Origin: DATLGB01 sp963740765
GTDB lineage: Bacteria > Actinomycetota > Thermoleophilia > Solirubrobacterales > Solirubrobacteraceae
Direction of reading: 5' to 3'
NCBI GenBank assembly: GCA_963740765.1
Contig: CAVUFN010000001.1
Span: 1 to 64,000, forward strand
Length of the DNA stretch: 64,000 nt
Under the pieces are notes generated by a model. That model made no database searches. It was not told where the DNA came from and worked only from the letters and a program-made list of their open reading frames with translations. The position numbers and the translations under genes are program-made. Numbering within the stretch: the first letter of the stretch is position 1; each line of letters begins with the position of its first letter. Below are positions 15,369 to 23,794 of the stretch, piece after piece.

Positions 15369-16858
15369 GCCTCGACCGCGTCACGTACACGTACGCGGGC
15401 GCGACGGAGCCGGCGCTGCGCGCCGTCTCCCTCGACGTCGAGCCCGGCGAGTTCGTCGTCCTCGCGGGCGGCACCGGCTCGGGCAAGTCGACCCTGCTGC
15501 GCGCGGCGTCCGGACTCGTCCCGCACTTCCACGGCGGCACGTTCGCGGGTCGCTGCGTCGTCGGCGATCTCGACACCCGCGAGCACGGCCCCGCCGACCT
15601 CTCCCGCGTCGCCGGAACGCTGTTCCAGGATCCCGAGACCCAGGTCGTGCTCGGCACGGTCCGCGCCGAGCTGAGCTTCCCGCTCGAGAACGCCGGCCTG
15701 AGTGGTCCCGCGGTCGCCCGCGGGGTCGAGGAGGCCGCCCTCGCCCTCGGGATCGCCGAGCTGCTCGACCGCCCGACCGGCGAGCTGTCCGGCGGTGAGC
15801 TCCAGCGGGTCGCCCTCGGCGCCGCCCTGGCCACGCGGCCTGCGCTCGTCCTCCTCGACGAGCCCACCTCGCAGCTCGACCCCGTCGCGGGCGACGAGCT
15901 GCTCGGCGTCCTCCGTCGCCTCAACGAGGAGTGGGGGACCACCGTCCTCCTCGCCGAGCACCGCCTCGAGCGCTGCCTCGCCGCCGCCGACCGCGTCGTC
16001 GCGATGCGCGACGGCGCCATCGCCTTCGACGGCGACCCGCACGCGTTCCTGGACTGGTCGCCGGCGACCCCGGGCGCGCGGTTGTTCGCCCTGGCCGGGA
16101 TCTCGCCCCGGCCCGTGTCGGTGAAGGAGGCGCGCGCCACCCTCGGCGACCGGGTCGTGCCGACTGCCACCCCGGCACAGGGTGAAAGTCGGCACGGGGG
16201 CCGGGCGCTGGAGGTCAAGCGCGTGTGGTTGGAGCCCCGCGACGCGCCGCCGCGGTTGCGGGGCGTGTCGCTGAAGGTGGCGCCCGGAGAGGTGGTCGCG
16301 CTGCTGGGCCGCAACGGGGCCGGGAAGTCCACGCTGCTGCGGATCGCGGCCGGGCTCGACAAGCCGACCCGCGGGAAGGTGAAGGCGTCGGGACGTGTCG
16401 CGCTCCTGCTGCAGACGCCAGGCGACTACTTCCTCCACGACACCGTCGGCGGCGACGGCCCCTTCAAGGACCGCCACCCGAGAGACCTCTCCGGCGGCGA
16501 GCGCCAGACCCTCGCACTCGACCTCGTCCTCACCGAACCCCTTCCTTCAGTGCTGCTGTTGGACGAACCCACCCGCGGCATGGACCAACCGCACAAGGCG
16601 GCGCTCGCACAGCGGATCGAGGCCCTCGCGAGCCACGGAACGGCCGTCGTCCTCGCCACGCACGACACCGAACTCGCCGTGGCCGTGGCCCAGCGCACGG
16701 TCCTGCTCGGCAAGGGCGAGATCGTCGCCGACGCGTCGACGCGCGAGGTGCTCGGCGGCGGCTGGTACTTCGCCACGCAGACCGCCCGGATCCTCGGCGG
16801 CGCGGCGCTCACCCCCGAAGAGGGCGCCGAGCTCCTGAGAGAGCAGGTCCTGGCGTGA
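15362..16858 (+). CDS. Fused double ECF ATPase with shortened second nucleotide-binding domain
   Basis: 498 aa containing two ABC ATPase halves. Half 1: Walker A GGTGSGKST (about 38-46), Q-loop Gln 89, LSGGE at 142-146, Walker B LVLLDEPTS, His in LLAEHRLE. Half 2: Walker A GRNGAGKST (about 316-324), Q-loop Gln 351, LSGGE from 376, Walker B VLLLDEPTRG, His in LATHDTE. The Q-loop to signature distance is 54 residues in half 1 but 26 in half 2, so most of the helical subdomain of half 2 is missing. All catalytic motifs remain. It energises import through the adjacent T and S components. Confidence 0.92.
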   Translation: MLSLDRVTYTYAGATEPALRAVSLDVEPGEFVVLAGGTGSGKSTLLRAASGLVPHFHGGTFAGRCVVGDLDTREHGPADLSRVAGTLFQDPETQVVLGTVRAELSFPLENAGLSGPAVARGVEEAALALGIAELLDRPTGELSGGELQRVALGAALATRPALVLLDEPTSQLDPVAGDELLGVLRRLNEEWGTTVLLAEHRLERCLAAADRVVAMRDGAIAFDGDPHAFLDWSPATPGARLFALAGISPRPVSVKEARATLGDRVVPTATPAQGESRHGGRALEVKRVWLEPRDAPPRLRGVSLKVAPGEVVALLGRNGAGKSTLLRIAAGLDKPTRGKVKASGRVALLLQTPGDYFLHDTVGGDGPFKDRHPRDLSGGERQTLALDLVLTEPLPSVLLLDEPTRGMDQPHKAALAQRIEALASHGTAVVLATHDTELAVAVAQRTVLLGKGEIVADASTREVLGGGWYFATQTARILGGAALTPEEGAELLREQVLA

Positions 16859-18483
16859 GCGCGACCTTCGCCTCCGTCGTGATCCTGGGCGTCGCGCTCC
16901 TCGCGGGCTTCGCCTGGTGGGAGCGGACGCAGCCGCCCTCGCGGCTGCTCGCACTGGTGGCGACCGTCGCTGCGCTCGCGGCCATCGGGCGGATCGCCTT
17001 CGCGCCGATCCCCAACGTCAAGCCGACGACGGACATCGTCCTGTTCGCGGGCTTCGCACTCGGCGCCGCGCCCGGCTTCATGGTCGGGGCGACCGCCGCG
17101 CTCGCGTCCAACTTCTTCTTCGGTCAAGGCCCGTGGACCCCGTGGCAGATGGCGGCCTGGGGGCTCGTCGGGCTGCTCGGCGCCGGGCTGGCGCGCGTCG
17201 CGCCGCAGGCCGGCCGCGTCCCGCTCGCCCTCGCCTGCGCCTTCGCCGGACTGCTGTTCGGCGAGCTGCTCAACGCGTCGCTGTGGGTCAACTACTCCGA
17301 TCACTCGGCGGCAGCGCTGCTCGGCTACATGGGTCGCGGCGTCCCGTTCGACGCGGCGCACGTGATCGGCAACGTGGCCTTCTGCCTGGCCTTCGGTCCG
17401 GCCTTCGTCAAGGCGCTGGCGCGCTTCGAGACGCGGTTGCACGTGCGCTGGATCCCGATCGCGGCCGTCCTGCCGGCACTGCTGCTCCTCCCCGCGATGG
17501 CGCTCGCGAAGTCCCCGACCAGCTACCTCCTCCGTGCTCAGAACCCGGACGGCGGCTTCGGCGGAGCGCCCGGCCAGGGGTCGTCCGAGCTCTACACCGG
17601 CTGGGCCGCCCTCGGCCTGGAGGCAGCCGGCCGGCACCCGGCCAACGTCGGCAAGCTCCTGACCGCGCTGAAGACGGCCAAGGCGCCCGACGCGGGCGCC
17701 AAGGCACGCACGATCCTCGCCCTCGCGGCGGCCGGGGAGCCGACGGGCGACCTCGTCGCCCAGCTCAAGGCGACACGCAAGGGCGGCGCCTTCGCGGGCC
17801 GCGTCAACACCACCGCGTTCGCCATCCTCGCGCTCAAGGCCGCGGGTCGCGGCGGGACCGCGCGCAGCGTCAACTGGCTCGAGCGCCAGCAGAACCGCGA
17901 CGGCGGGTACAACTTCGCCGGCAAGGGCGGCCAGTCCGGGATCGACGACACCAGCGCGCCGTTGCAGGCGCTGATCGCGGCGGGCGGGGCGCGCCGGAAC
18001 GTCAAGCGCGCCGTGCGCTTCCTCGTGCGCCGCCAGAACCCCGACGGCGGCTTCCCGCTCACCCCCGGCTCGGCGTCGAACGCGCAGTCGACCGCCTGGG
18101 CGGTGCAGGGGCTCGTCGCCGCCGGGCGCTCCGTCAAGCGGCCGCTCGCCTATCTGCGCGGGCTGACCGCGCCCAGCGGCGCGGTCCGCTACTCGCGCAC
18201 CAGCACCCAGACACCGGTGTGGGTGACCGCGCAGGCGCTGTCCGCACTCGCCAAGCAGCCGTTCCCGCTCGACCCCGTCGCCCGCGCCACGCGCGCGGCT
18301 GCCCCGGAACCCGACGCGACCCCGTCCCCGGCCGCGACGGCGAAGCCGAAGCCCAAGCCGACCGCCACGCGGACGCCGGAACCCGTCGCGTTCGCTGCGC
18401 CGGCGCGGACAAAGGCGTTGGGCGAGTTGGCGCGAGTCGCCGGAGCCTGGCTGAACGTTCTTGTACGGTTGCGCGCCGCATGA
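16855..18483 (+). CDS. ECF S-component fused to an alpha/alpha-toroid (prenyltransferase/transcobalamin alpha-like) domain
   Basis: 542 aa from GTG at 16855 (GTGA overlap). Residues 1-~215 contain six or seven hydrophobic helices with the S-component look (TDIVLFAGFALGAAPGFMVGATAAL, ASNFFFGQGPWTPWQM). Residues ~219-480 are repeats of the terpene-cyclase/prenyltransferase toroid, marked by QNPDGGFGG, QQNRDGGYNF and QNPDGGFPL, each followed by a Thr/Ala-rich helix. A Pro/Thr/Lys linker and a short terminal helix finish the chain. The toroid follows a signal-anchor-like helix ending MALAKS, so it should lie outside. The same fold forms the alpha domain of intrinsic factor. Cobalamin as ligand is inferred from the riboswitch. 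Confidence 0.88.
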   Translation: MSATFASVVILGVALLAGFAWWERTQPPSRLLALVATVAALAAIGRIAFAPIPNVKPTTDIVLFAGFALGAAPGFMVGATAALASNFFFGQGPWTPWQMAAWGLVGLLGAGLARVAPQAGRVPLALACAFAGLLFGELLNASLWVNYSDHSAAALLGYMGRGVPFDAAHVIGNVAFCLAFGPAFVKALARFETRLHVRWIPIAAVLPALLLLPAMALAKSPTSYLLRAQNPDGGFGGAPGQGSSELYTGWAALGLEAAGRHPANVGKLLTALKTAKAPDAGAKARTILALAAAGEPTGDLVAQLKATRKGGAFAGRVNTTAFAILALKAAGRGGTARSVNWLERQQNRDGGYNFAGKGGQSGIDDTSAPLQALIAAGGARRNVKRAVRFLVRRQNPDGGFPLTPGSASNAQSTAWAVQGLVAAGRSVKRPLAYLRGLTAPSGAVRYSRTSTQTPVWVTAQALSALAKQPFPLDPVARATRAAAPEPDATPSPAATAKPKPKPTATRTPEPVAFAAPARTKALGELARVAGAWLNVLVRLRAA

Positions 18484-20003
18484 GGATCGGCATCCTGAAG
18501 GAGGCGCAGCCCGGGGAGACGCGGGTGGCCGCCACGCCCGCCACGGTCGCGCAGCTCCTCAAGCTGGGGTACGAGGTCGTGGTCGAATCCGGCGCCGGCG
18601 ATGCGGCGAGCTTCGCGGACGACGCGTTCGAGGCGGCCGGCGCATCCATCGGCGACCCGCTGGCCGCTGACATCGTCTTCGGCGTCAACGCGCCGTCCAA
18701 GGCCCAGCTCGACGGGCTCAAGGAGGGGTCGACGCTGATCGCGCTCCTCTCGCCGCGGCTGGATGCCGACATGGTCGAGGACCTCGGTAGGCGGCCGATC
18801 ACCGCGTTGTCGATGGACGCGGTGCCGCGCATCTCGCGCGCGCAGTCCCTGGACGTGCTGTCGTCGATGGCCAACATCGCCGGCTACCGCGCGGTCGTGG
18901 AGGCCGCCCACACCTTCGGCCGCTTCTTCACCGGGCAGGTGACGGCGGCCGGCAAGGTCAACCCCGCGAAGGTGCTCGTCGCCGGCGCCGGCGTCGCCGG
19001 CCTCGCCGCGATCGGCACGGCGGGCAGCCTCGGCGCGATCGTGCTCGCGACGGACCCGCGTCCCGAGGTCGCCGACCAGGTCAAGTCCCTCGGCGGTGAG
19101 TACCTCGCGGTCGACGACGAGGCGGCCGAGGTCAGCACGACCGGCTACGCGAAGGAGATGGGCGACGACTACAACGCGCGCGCCGCGAAGCTGTACGCCG
19201 ACACCGTCCCGGACGTCGACATCCTCATCACCACGGCCCTGATCCCGGGCCGGCCCGCCCCGCGCCTGATCGACGCCGAGATGGTGGCCTCGATGAAGCC
19301 CGGCAGCGTGATCGTCGACATGGCCGCCGCCAACGGCGGCAACGTCGAGGGCACGGTCAAGGGCGAGGCGACCGTCACCGCCAACGACGTCACGATCATC
19401 GGCTACACCGACCTGGCCGGCCGGCTCCCGGCGCAGTCCTCGCAGCTCTACGGCACGAACCTCGTCAACCTCATGAAGCTCATGACGCCGGAGAAGGACG
19501 GCGTCCTCGTCCTCGACTTCGACGACGTCGTCCAGCGGTCGATGACCATCGTGCGCGACGGCGAGCTCACCTGGCCGCCCCCGGAGGTGCAGGTGTCCGC
19601 CGCTCCGAAGGCCGCTCCCAAGCCCGCGGCCGAGCCGGCCCCGGCGAAGGAGCCGATCTCCGACGAGAAGCGCCTCGCGATCGTCCTCACCGCGGCGCTC
19701 GCGTTCTTCCTGCTGGTCGCGTTCGCGCCGGGAGAGCTCCGTGGGGACCTCACCGTCTTCGCGCTCGCGATCGTGGTCGGCTACTACGTGATCGGCAACG
19801 TGCACCACGCGCTGCACACGCCCCTCATGTCCGTGACCAACGCCATCTCGGGCATCATCGTCGTCGGCGGCCTGCTGCAGGTCGGTCACGGCGACACCGC
19901 GATAACCGTGGTCGCGACCGCGGCCATCCTGCTGGCCAGCATCAACGTCTTCGGCGGCTTCGCGGTCACGCGCCGCATGCTCGCCATGTTCTCGAGGAGC
20001 TAG
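18480..20003 (+). CDS. pntA: NAD(P) transhydrogenase alpha subunit
   Basis: 507 aa. Transfers hydride between NADH and NADP+ coupled to proton translocation. N-terminal domain I starts MRIGILKE, with RVAATPATV and the NAD-binding AGAGVAGLAAIGTAGSLG (about residues 163-180). A Pro/Ala-rich linker (~375-395) joins it to about four membrane helices (405-500), so domain I and the alpha-type domain II are one chain, as in E. coli PntA rather than the split three-subunit form. ATG at 18480 shares ATGA with the end of the B12 transporter operon, implying at least partial cotranscription. pntB follows after 6 bases. Confidence 0.96.
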   Translation: MRIGILKEAQPGETRVAATPATVAQLLKLGYEVVVESGAGDAASFADDAFEAAGASIGDPLAADIVFGVNAPSKAQLDGLKEGSTLIALLSPRLDADMVEDLGRRPITALSMDAVPRISRAQSLDVLSSMANIAGYRAVVEAAHTFGRFFTGQVTAAGKVNPAKVLVAGAGVAGLAAIGTAGSLGAIVLATDPRPEVADQVKSLGGEYLAVDDEAAEVSTTGYAKEMGDDYNARAAKLYADTVPDVDILITTALIPGRPAPRLIDAEMVASMKPGSVIVDMAAANGGNVEGTVKGEATVTANDVTIIGYTDLAGRLPAQSSQLYGTNLVNLMKLMTPEKDGVLVLDFDDVVQRSMTIVRDGELTWPPPEVQVSAAPKAAPKPAAEPAPAKEPISDEKRLAIVLTAALAFFLLVAFAPGELRGDLTVFALAIVVGYYVIGNVHHALHTPLMSVTNAISGIIVVGGLLQVGHGDTAITVVATAAILLASINVFGGFAVTRRMLAMFSRS

Positions 20004-20009
20004 CCGACC

Positions 20010-21428
20010 GTGTCCGTCCAGACTGCGGCCCAGGCCTCTTACATCGTCGCTGCCCTGCTGTTCATCCTCGCTCTGGCGGGGCTGTCCAGGCACGAGACGG
20101 CCAAGGTCGGCAACAAGTTCGGCATCGCCGGCATGGCCGTCGCGCTGGTCGCCACGATCGTGCTGGCCATCGACCGCGACATCGAGAGCTCCGGCGCGAT
20201 CTTGCTCTTCGCCGCCGTCGCGGTCGGCGCCACCATCGGCCTGTGGCGCGCCCGCATCGTCGAGATGACGGGGATGCCCGAGCTGATCGCGCTGCTGCAC
20301 AGCTTCGTCGGCCTCGCCGCGGTCCTGGTCGGCTGGAACGGGTTCCTCGAGGTCGAGAACGACCTCGGCGGCGCCGAGGCGCTGCACCTCGACGCGCTCG
20401 GGACGCTCGGCATCCACCACGCCGAGGTCGTCATCGGCATCTTCATCGGCGCCGTGACCTTCACGGGCTCGATCATCGCCAACCTGAAGCTGTCGGCGAA
20501 GATCAACTCCAAGCCGCTCGTCCTGCCGGGCAAGAACGCGCTCAATCTCGGCTCGCTGCTCGTCATCGCCGCCCTGACGGTGTGGTTCTGCGCCGACCCG
20601 GGCCCGATCCCGCTGGTCCTGGCCACCATCGTCTCGCTGGCGCTCGGACTGCATCTCGTCGCCTCCATCGGCGGCGGCGACATGCCGGTCGTCGTCTCCA
20701 TGCTCAACAGCTACTCCGGCTGGGCCGCGGCCGCCTCGGGGTTCCTGCTCGAGAACGACGCGCTGATCATCACCGGCGCGCTGGTGGGCTCCTCCGGTGC
20801 CTACCTGAGCTACATCATGTGCAAGGCGATGAACCGGTCGTTCATCTCGGTCATCGCCGGCGGCTTCGGCATCGAGGCGCCCAGCGGGGACGACGAGGAC
20901 TACGGCGAGCCCAACGAGATCAACGCGGAGGGCGCTGCCGAGGCGCTCAAGCACGCGAAGTCCGTGATCATCACGCCCGGCTACGGGATGGCCGTGGCCC
21001 AGGCGCAGTACGGCGTGGCCGACCTGACGCGCAAGCTGCGCGACGCGGGCGTCGAGGTCCGTTTCGGCATCCACCCGGTCGCGGGCCGCCTGCCCGGTCA
21101 CATGAACGTGCTGCTCGCCGAGGCGAAGGTGCCCTACGACATCGTCCTCGAGATGGACGAGATCAACGAGGACTTCCCGGAGACGTCCGTCGTCCTGGTC
21201 ATCGGTGCCAACGACACCGTCAACCCGGCCGCGGCCGAGGACCCCAGCAGCCCGATCGCGGGCATGCCGGTCCTGACCGTCTGGGAGGCCGAGCAGGTCA
21301 TCGTCTTCAAGCGCTCGATGGCGTCCGGCTACGCCGGCGTCCAGAACCCGCTGTTCTTCCGTGACAACACGGTGATGCTGTTCGGCGACGCGAAGGACCG
21401 CGTCGAGGACATCCTCAAAGCGCTCTAG
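20010..21428 (+). CDS. pntB: NAD(P) transhydrogenase beta subunit
   Basis: 472 aa from GTG at 20010. Eight or nine membrane helices in residues 1-~270 (including MPELIALLHSFVGLAAVLVG), then the NADP-binding domain III (VIITPGYGMAVAQAQYGV, VRFGIHPVAGRLPGHMNVLLAEA, GANDTVNPAA, SMASGYAGVQNPLFF). All signatures of a functional PntB are present. Completes the proton-translocating transhydrogenase with PntA. It ends tail-to-tail with the next minus-strand gene, overlapping by 4 bases. Confidence 0.97.
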   Translation: MSVQTAAQASYIVAALLFILALAGLSRHETAKVGNKFGIAGMAVALVATIVLAIDRDIESSGAILLFAAVAVGATIGLWRARIVEMTGMPELIALLHSFVGLAAVLVGWNGFLEVENDLGGAEALHLDALGTLGIHHAEVVIGIFIGAVTFTGSIIANLKLSAKINSKPLVLPGKNALNLGSLLVIAALTVWFCADPGPIPLVLATIVSLALGLHLVASIGGGDMPVVVSMLNSYSGWAAAASGFLLENDALIITGALVGSSGAYLSYIMCKAMNRSFISVIAGGFGIEAPSGDDEDYGEPNEINAEGAAEALKHAKSVIITPGYGMAVAQAQYGVADLTRKLRDAGVEVRFGIHPVAGRLPGHMNVLLAEAKVPYDIVLEMDEINEDFPETSVVLVIGANDTVNPAAAEDPSSPIAGMPVLTVWEAEQVIVFKRSMASGYAGVQNPLFFRDNTVMLFGDAKDRVEDILKAL

Positions 21429-22057
21429 GCGGTGGTCTCGGCCGGCGGGGCCGTGGGGATCTCGCCCGGCGGGGGCGGCGGGGGCGGCGGTGCCGAATCG
21501 GCGGGCTCGAGGGCGGCGACGAAGTCCGGTTCCGGCAGCGCGGCCGTCTCGGCCGGGTAGCTCTGGATGACGGTCATCATCCGCTCGGTGCCGCGCTTGG
21601 AGCACTCGACCGAGTAGCCGACGACCTCGACGCCGTGGTGGACGAGGTAGTCGAGGACGATGGTCGCGCCCTCGTCGTAGGCGGCGCCCACGAGGACGAG
21701 CCGGGGGGAGGGATGCGCGCGGAGCGACTCGTGCATGGCGCCGAGGCGGTCGCCGTCCCAGCTGCCGACGGTGGCGGCCGCGGCCAGCATGGGGCCGATG
21801 TGGTCCGCCGCGTGCCCGTCGGCGACGGTGACGATGACGGGACGGCCGTCGTAGGTGTTGACCGCGAGCAGGTCGATGCCCGGCGCCGGGTTTGGCGCGA
21901 CGGCGTGGACATGGGCGAGGCCGATCTCGGTGGCGAAGGCGCTCCAGCCGGCCGAGATGAGTGCGTGGAGCTCGTCGCGGGACGGCGGCTCGTCGGGGAC
22001 CAGCTCGACGGCGTCGGGCGCCACGAGGGTCTTGGCTTTCTCGTCGATGCGCAGCAT
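21425..22057 (-). CDS. Hypothetical protein, possibly degenerate PD-(D/E)XK-like fold, with polyproline tail
   Basis: 210 aa from ATG at 22057. The core GIDLLAVNTYDGRPVIVTVADG followed by a long helix and PRLVLVGAAYDEGATIVLDYL and VEVVGYSV recalls the restriction-endonuclease-like layout seen in NucS/DUF91-type proteins, where the GRPVIV strand normally ends in a catalytic E-x-K. Here that position reads TVADG, so nuclease activity is not supported. The C-terminus holds an uninterrupted run of eight prolines, then PTAPPAETTA. Divergent from glpD. The fold assignment is tentative. Confidence 0.6.
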   Translation of the reverse strand: MLRIDEKAKTLVAPDAVELVPDEPPSRDELHALISAGWSAFATEIGLAHVHAVAPNPAPGIDLLAVNTYDGRPVIVTVADGHAADHIGPMLAAAATVGSWDGDRLGAMHESLRAHPSPRLVLVGAAYDEGATIVLDYLVHHGVEVVGYSVECSKRGTERMMTVIQSYPAETAALPEPDFVAALEPADSAPPPPPPPPGEIPTAPPAETTA

Positions 22058-22117
22058 TTGGGTCCTTGATCGGCACGTCACCTTTGCCGCTGTAGCTCCA
22101 GATAGCGTTCTTGCCGG

Positions 22118-23794
22118 ATGCTGAGTCGCGCCGACGCATTGAGAGCCCTGGCGGCCGAGCCGTTCGACATCGTCGTGGTGGGCGGCGGCATCACCGGCGT
22201 CGGGGTCGCGCTCGACGCCTCGACCCGCGGGTACAGCGTCGCGCTGGTCGAGCGAGCGGACTTCGCGAGCGGCACGTCGTCGCGGTCCTCCAAACTCGTC
22301 CACGGCGGCTTGCGCTACCTGCAGAACTTCGATCTCGGGCTCGTCCGGGAGGCGCTGCTGGAGCGCCAGCTGATGGTCGCGCTGGCCCCGCACCTGGTCA
22401 AGCCGCTGCCGATGATCATCCCCGCTTTCGACGGCGAGCGGCCCGATCGCAAGGTCGGCGTCGGGCTGAACATGTACGACGTCATGTCGGTGGACCGGCC
22501 GCGCTCACCGCTGGCGCGGCGCCGGGCGCGCCGGGACGCGAACGGCGACGGCTTCGAGGACTGGTCCCCCGATCGCCACCGCATCATCGACGGGGACGAG
22601 ATCGCCGAGCGGCTGCCCGCGCTCGCCGCCCGCGCGCCGACCAGTGGGTACCTCTTCTACGACTGCCAGACCGACGACGCCCGGCTCGTGCTGACCGTGC
22701 TGGGGGAGGCGGAGCGCTTCGGCGCCGTGCCCGCCAACCGCTGCGAGGTGACGTCCCTCGTCGAAGACGGTGGGCGGGCGACGGGCGTGAACGTGCGCGA
22801 CCTGCTCGGCGGCGAGGAGTTCGTCGTCCGCGCGCAGACCGTGGTCAACGCGACCGGCGTGTGGGCGGATCGCCTGCGGCCCGACGAGCTGCGCGACGAG
22901 GCCGAGGTCCCGGTCATCCGGCCCTCGCGCGGGACGCACCTGCTCGTGCCCGCGGCGAAGCTCCCGGTCGTCGACGGGGCGATCGCGCCGGCCGGCAGCG
23001 GTCGCATGATGTTCGTGTTGCCGTGGCTGGGGCAGACGCTGATCGGGACCACCGACGTCACCTTCGACGAGGACGACCTCGACCACGTGCAGCCGGCCGA
23101 CGAGGACGTCGAGTACCTGCTGGAGGCGACCAACGCCTTCTTCGAGTCCTCGCTGACGGCGTCCGACGTGAGCGGGGCGTACGCCGGCGTGCGGCCGCTG
23201 ATCTCGACCGGCGACCCGAAGAAGTCCGTCGACATCTCCCGCAAGGCGGAGCTCTACGAGACGTCGTCGGGGATGATCACGATCACGGGCGGCAAGCTGA
23301 CGACCTGGCGGCGGATGGCGAAGTCGACGGTCGACCGGATCGTCGAGCGCGACGGCCGCGAGGCGCCGTGCCGCACGCACGAGATCCCGCTCGGGATGGC
23401 GGTCGCGCCCGACGGGCTGCCGCGGGTCGAGGGCGTCCCGGAGGCATCCTACGAGGGCCTCGCCGCCCGCTACGGCTACGCGGCGCACGAGGTGCTCGGG
23501 GTGGCGGGGGAGTCGGGCGCGCTGGCCCAGCCGATCCTGCCCGGCCACATCGATCTGCTCGCCGAGGCGGTGTTCGCCGTCCGCCGCGAGCAGGCGCAGA
23601 CGGTCGGCGACGTCTTGTTGCGCCGCACGCGCCTGGCGCTGCTGGACGCGCGGGCGCTGCTCGCCGGGCCCGACCCCGTGGCCCGGGTCGCGGGCGCGAT
23701 GGGTGCCGAGCTCGGGTGGGACGCGGAGCGCGTGGGCGCCGAGGCCGAGGCGTTCCGCGTCGAAGCCGCCGCCGAGGGGCTGCTGGTCACGTGA
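22118..23794 (+). CDS. glpD: FAD-dependent glycerol-3-phosphate dehydrogenase
   Basis: 558 aa. Oxidises sn-glycerol-3-phosphate to dihydroxyacetone phosphate and passes electrons to the quinone pool at the inner membrane face. FAD-binding VVVGGGITGVGVALDA (about 20-35), the family signatures FASGTSSRSSKLVHGGLRYL and GTTDVTFDEDD, the second FAD segment TITGGKLTTWRRMA, and the C-terminal helical DAO_C domain (HEVLG onward) are all present. Full family length. GTGA overlap couples it to the sigma/anti-sigma-like gene. Confidence 0.95.
   Translation: MLSRADALRALAAEPFDIVVVGGGITGVGVALDASTRGYSVALVERADFASGTSSRSSKLVHGGLRYLQNFDLGLVREALLERQLMVALAPHLVKPLPMIIPAFDGERPDRKVGVGLNMYDVMSVDRPRSPLARRRARRDANGDGFEDWSPDRHRIIDGDEIAERLPALAARAPTSGYLFYDCQTDDARLVLTVLGEAERFGAVPANRCEVTSLVEDGGRATGVNVRDLLGGEEFVVRAQTVVNATGVWADRLRPDELRDEAEVPVIRPSRGTHLLVPAAKLPVVDGAIAPAGSGRMMFVLPWLGQTLIGTTDVTFDEDDLDHVQPADEDVEYLLEATNAFFESSLTASDVSGAYAGVRPLISTGDPKKSVDISRKAELYETSSGMITITGGKLTTWRRMAKSTVDRIVERDGREAPCRTHEIPLGMAVAPDGLPRVEGVPEASYEGLAARYGYAAHEVLGVAGESGALAQPILPGHIDLLAEAVFAVRREQAQTVGDVLLRRTRLALLDARALLAGPDPVARVAGAMGAELGWDAERVGAEAEAFRVEAAAEGLLVT

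Noticed and set aside
18189..22139. Open frame of about 1,300 codons on the minus strand opposite pntA and pntB
   Set aside because: It is a mirror of the strongly GC-biased pntAB codons, has no domain sense, and is rich in Arg/Asp/Gly/His as expected for an antisense shadow.
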